DNA of 64,000 bases from Toxotes chatareus (lineage: Eukaryota; Chordata; Actinopteri; Toxotidae), in contig CM028888.1 of the NCBI GenBank assembly GCA_016801885.1, positions 9,320,170 to 9,384,169 on the forward strand, given 5' to 3'. This document shows, one piece after another, positions 61,039 to 64,000 of this stretch. Below the pieces are notes generated by a model, which saw only the letters and a program-made list of their open reading frames with translations, did not search any database and was not told the origin of the DNA. How positions within the stretch are numbered: the first letter of the stretch is position 1; every line of letters begins with the position of its first letter. Both the position numbers and the translations under genes were made by a program.

Positions 61039-64000
61039 GTGAGTAACTCCTTCCTTTATTTATTGATTGTTGTCTTTTTTTTAATCAATATTTAGTTTCT
61101 TGCCAATGCTTAAAATACATTTTTAACTCCCATAAGAGTTAGTTTTGTGCAGCTTTCAATTTTAGCTGATTCTAGCTTTTCAATTATGTCCTTTCCAGTC
61201 CATACCCTGACTTGCGTGGTTTCAGCTTTGTTCATTCAGCTGTCAGGAGCTATGTGTCACTGGGCTCACACAGGGTCCCAACAATTTGTGCTTTACTGCT
61301 GTACAAGGATTTACTCTGAATTTTAATATTTTCAACATAATCCTTCCCATCCAATTTACAGTATTTCACTTGGTAAAAGTAGAAACGTCCTTCCATAATA
61401 TACACTCATCCGAGGTTGCTCTTCTAGACAGAATGCTTCGTGTCAATTCATATAAATACTCTAGAGATGTTTTTATTGCATAAAGTTGGCTCCAAGAGGA
61501 TTTTTTCCTTTTTTATAACTTCCTTTTGTTCAATAACACTGACATTGCTCACAGACTCTAGCAAAGAAATGTGTGAATTTAGGTTAAGTGGTTTTAATAT
61601 CAGCCTAATTTCTATTTTGGCTAATTTCATCACAGTTTGGTGTAGATGATCCATGATTAACTCCAGCTAGACCTCATCAAATGAGCTTGTCATAGCTCAG
61701 TGCTTACCCCTACCTTCACTGGTGCTGTGAAGTACTTTGTGTAATGTGCACTGTCCATGGTGCTGAAGTGATAAGGGAGCGCTAATGCTGTCCAAAGCTC
61801 GCAGCTGGTTCCAGATGTCAACAATGTACAGCCAGAATATGTTATTCCTGTGTCTCTATCAGTCTACTTTGTGTTTTTCCAAGCCAGTAAAACCTAAAGT
61901 TGTAGGTTCTGATTTCTCAAATAAATTTGCTCATATGGCATGTTGTCCAACACAGCTGACAGCCCTGATGCAAACTGCTGCTTCAATGCCAAAAAGAAGG
62001 TACTGCCAGTTGCTAGCACACTAGAGTCAGAACTCAACTGGATAACTGCAAATGCATCCAGATGTGTGTAACATATAGAGATGGCTAAAGGGTGTTTCAT
62101 AAAATCGTGCAACTGAGCTGGAAGGTCTACAGCTGGTGCTTGTGTACAAAGGGAAGTAGAGCATAAAGAACAAAGGAGGCAATTTAAGAGTTTTTGTGAA
62201 ATCAGATTGCACAGTACAGGAAGTTAAACAGTGAAGTTTGGCAGAGGCCTGATACTCCCATCAGTGTGCTTGTAGTAGCAGGATGTACCTTGACAATTTC
62301 TATATGCTATTGTAGTTATAAATATTTTATCTCAGTACCTTCATGATCACCTTCTCCAGTGATTTTCTCTCTCCTCTAAATGTGAGAGTAAGACCTGGAA
62401 CTTACACAGCTCCATAGCCACTTAAAAAAAAAAAAAGCTCTGTTCCCAAGCACAGGCCATTTGTCCAGCAGCAGTGAGAGTGTGGTTACAATAATGCATG
62501 AGGGCTCTACTGCAAGGTAGTCAGCTAATGGACCAGAGTGTGTTTGGCTTGGTGTATGATGCACACATATGACTCAACTGCGCTGCAGATTTCACAGGAA
62601 TTATAGAATGTGATGCAAACAGTTTGTTGATATCAAACCCTGAATCAAAACACATTATATCCATCTTCAATAGAAAAAATTGGGGCCATCTGTGCTTGAG
62701 ATAGGAACACTTAGGATGGCAGTAGAAATGCCAGAACAAACTGAAAAGGCAAAAAATTAGGGAGGAACACCAACAGGGAGGGAATTGAAATCAAGCTGTG
62801 GCAGATTAGTGTGAAAGTGAAGTGGAATGGGATGAGAAACATTTTTGAGTATAAGCTCTTAGGCCACATGGTTGAAGTGAAACCAGGAGAGGGCAAACCA
62901 ATTAAACCTGTTATTCAGCAGGTTTGACAAGGTGACTTCAGGCCAGCTACACAGTCCTCTCTCTCTCCTTTTACTGAACACAGTACAGTTGTCTTCACAG
63001 CTTCCTCTCAAATCCAGACTGTCCATCAAAGATACAACATCATCACCCTTTACCCGTAACCATCACTGCCTCTTCTTAGCATGGACTTAAGAATGCTCTT
63101 GCTTTGTACAAGAGCAAGGGTGTTTAGGGAAGCAGTTGTCCAGTGGCAGAGGGTCTCCTGCTTTTCTTTAACTTCCCAGTGACCCTGAATGGTGATAATC
63201 ATTTTCTTTGTTTTCCCTGGAGATTCACAAACCCTTTAACCCGGTTTGGTTGTGTAGGGATACAGGCATGGTGGACGGTGTCAGAAACATAAGAAATCCA
63301 ATCTAAAAGGAATATATGGCAGAACACAAATGATATGTTTACAGCCAATATTTCAAATATTTAAATCTTTCTAAATTGTTCAGTGTCATTTCTATTCTGA
63401 GAACTACCACAAAACTGTAGCTGTGGTATAGCTGTGGTGTCTTTCTTTGAGTCATCAACACAACAATTTTAAATGGATCCTTTTTTTTTTTTTTTGTTAA
63501 AAATGTTTTTAGGTTACTCATCAGAGAACTACTACAAAGAAGTACTCTGCCAAAAAAAGAAAATAAAACTGACATTTTCTGTGTGTGGAAAAACAACATT
63601 TTAGCCTTCTCGTCTAAAAGAAGAAAAAAGAGCTTCTTCCAACAATTCTGCACATAAAGAGACAAACCAGGGAGAAAATAGGAAAATATTGAAGCAGCGG
63701 TTGTCTTATGCTATTGTTCTGAGGATGACCTTCATGCTGACACTACTATACTGCTTGCTTGTCATCTACAGTTTCTCTTACCAAGGGGAACAACCAGCAA
63801 AAATGCCTTAATCAAACCTAATTGGGAATCTGGTATGCTTCTGGTAAGATGGTGCAGAATTGTAACTGCAAATGTTACCTCCTACTGTGCAGTGTGTCCA
63901 TTTAAACTACTTGTTTGAAGATAATTCAGGGAATGACGGTGGGCAAGTGAGGGGGAGACAGAGAGGGACATTGGCTGTTTACAGATGAGTGTGCTTCACA
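61039..64000 (+). other. gabrb2 intron 5 (partial)
   Basis: I searched for beta exon 6 (G-Y-T-T-D-D-I-E-F-Y-W) and found nothing, so the intron probably runs past base 64000. It contains an RE1 motif at 61747-61767 and a poly-T at 63480-63495. No other gene is seen. Confidence 0.7.
61747..61767 (-). promoter_or_regulatory. RE1/NRSF (REST) site in gabrb2 intron 5
   Basis: On the minus strand this reads TTCAGCACCATGGACAGTGC (then A). It fits the 17-base RE1 core NTYAGMRCCNNRGMSAG at every position and about 18 of the 21-base consensus. It is the strongest regulatory motif in the window and lies about 0.7 kb downstream of exon 5. Binding is inferred from the motif and the neuronal role of the gene. 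Confidence 0.7.

Noticed and set aside
1..64000. CRISPR arrays, bacterial operons or an undescribed multi-gene system
   Set aside because: The window is vertebrate nuclear DNA with two spliced receptor genes. No direct-repeat/spacer arrays or prokaryotic gene clusters are present.

Overview
This window looks like nuclear DNA from a ray-finned fish, most likely a teleost. The evidence is short vertebrate-type exons with canonical GT/AG junctions, AT-rich introns full of dinucleotide and tetranucleotide microsatellites, and several repeat classes typical of fish genomes: a tRNA-Lys-headed SINE, a Tc1/mariner-like relic and a long-TIR MITE. I cannot name the species.

Two genes are recognisable. 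Both encode GABA-A receptor subunits, and they are arranged head to head. On the minus strand, from about 13.1 kb down to 3.5 kb, lie exons 1-8 of an alpha subunit that best fits gabra6. The last exon, with the distal M3-M4 loop and M4, is not visible and should lie beyond base 1. On the plus strand, from 26.3 kb to 61.0 kb, lie exons 1-5 of a beta subunit that best fits gabrb2. Its remaining exons (loop C, M1-M4) should lie beyond base 64000. An alpha6/beta2 pair in divergent orientation matches the vertebrate beta2-alpha6-alpha1-gamma2 cluster. The two proteins would co-assemble, normally with gamma or delta subunits, into a pentameric GABA-gated chloride channel.

Layout: 1-3472 gabra6 intron 8 (microsatellites); 3473-3750 exon 8 (M2, M3 and an alanine-rich loop); 3751-8305 intron 7 with a long-inverted-repeat MITE; 8306-13096 exons 7 to 1; 13.1-26.3 kb a 13 kb divergent intergenic interval with decayed simple repeats, two RE1/NRSF-like motifs and a CpG-rich upstream block of gabrb2 that contains a SINE-like remnant; 26279-27362 gabrb2 exons 1-3; a 23 kb intron 3 with a long (TG)n, an intact-looking SINE with target-site duplication, a perfect hairpin and a Tc1-like relic; 50383-50603 exon 4; a 10 kb intron 4; 60956-61038 exon 5; and intron 5 with the best RE1 motif of the window.

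The most important anomaly is a one-base shortfall in gabra6 exon 4 (220 instead of 221 nt). It falls in a homopolymer directly 5' of the codon that determines benzodiazepine sensitivity. It is either a sequence error or a real inactivating frameshift. I found no undescribed multi-gene system. The non-coding observations of most interest are the three RE1-like motifs around the gene pair.
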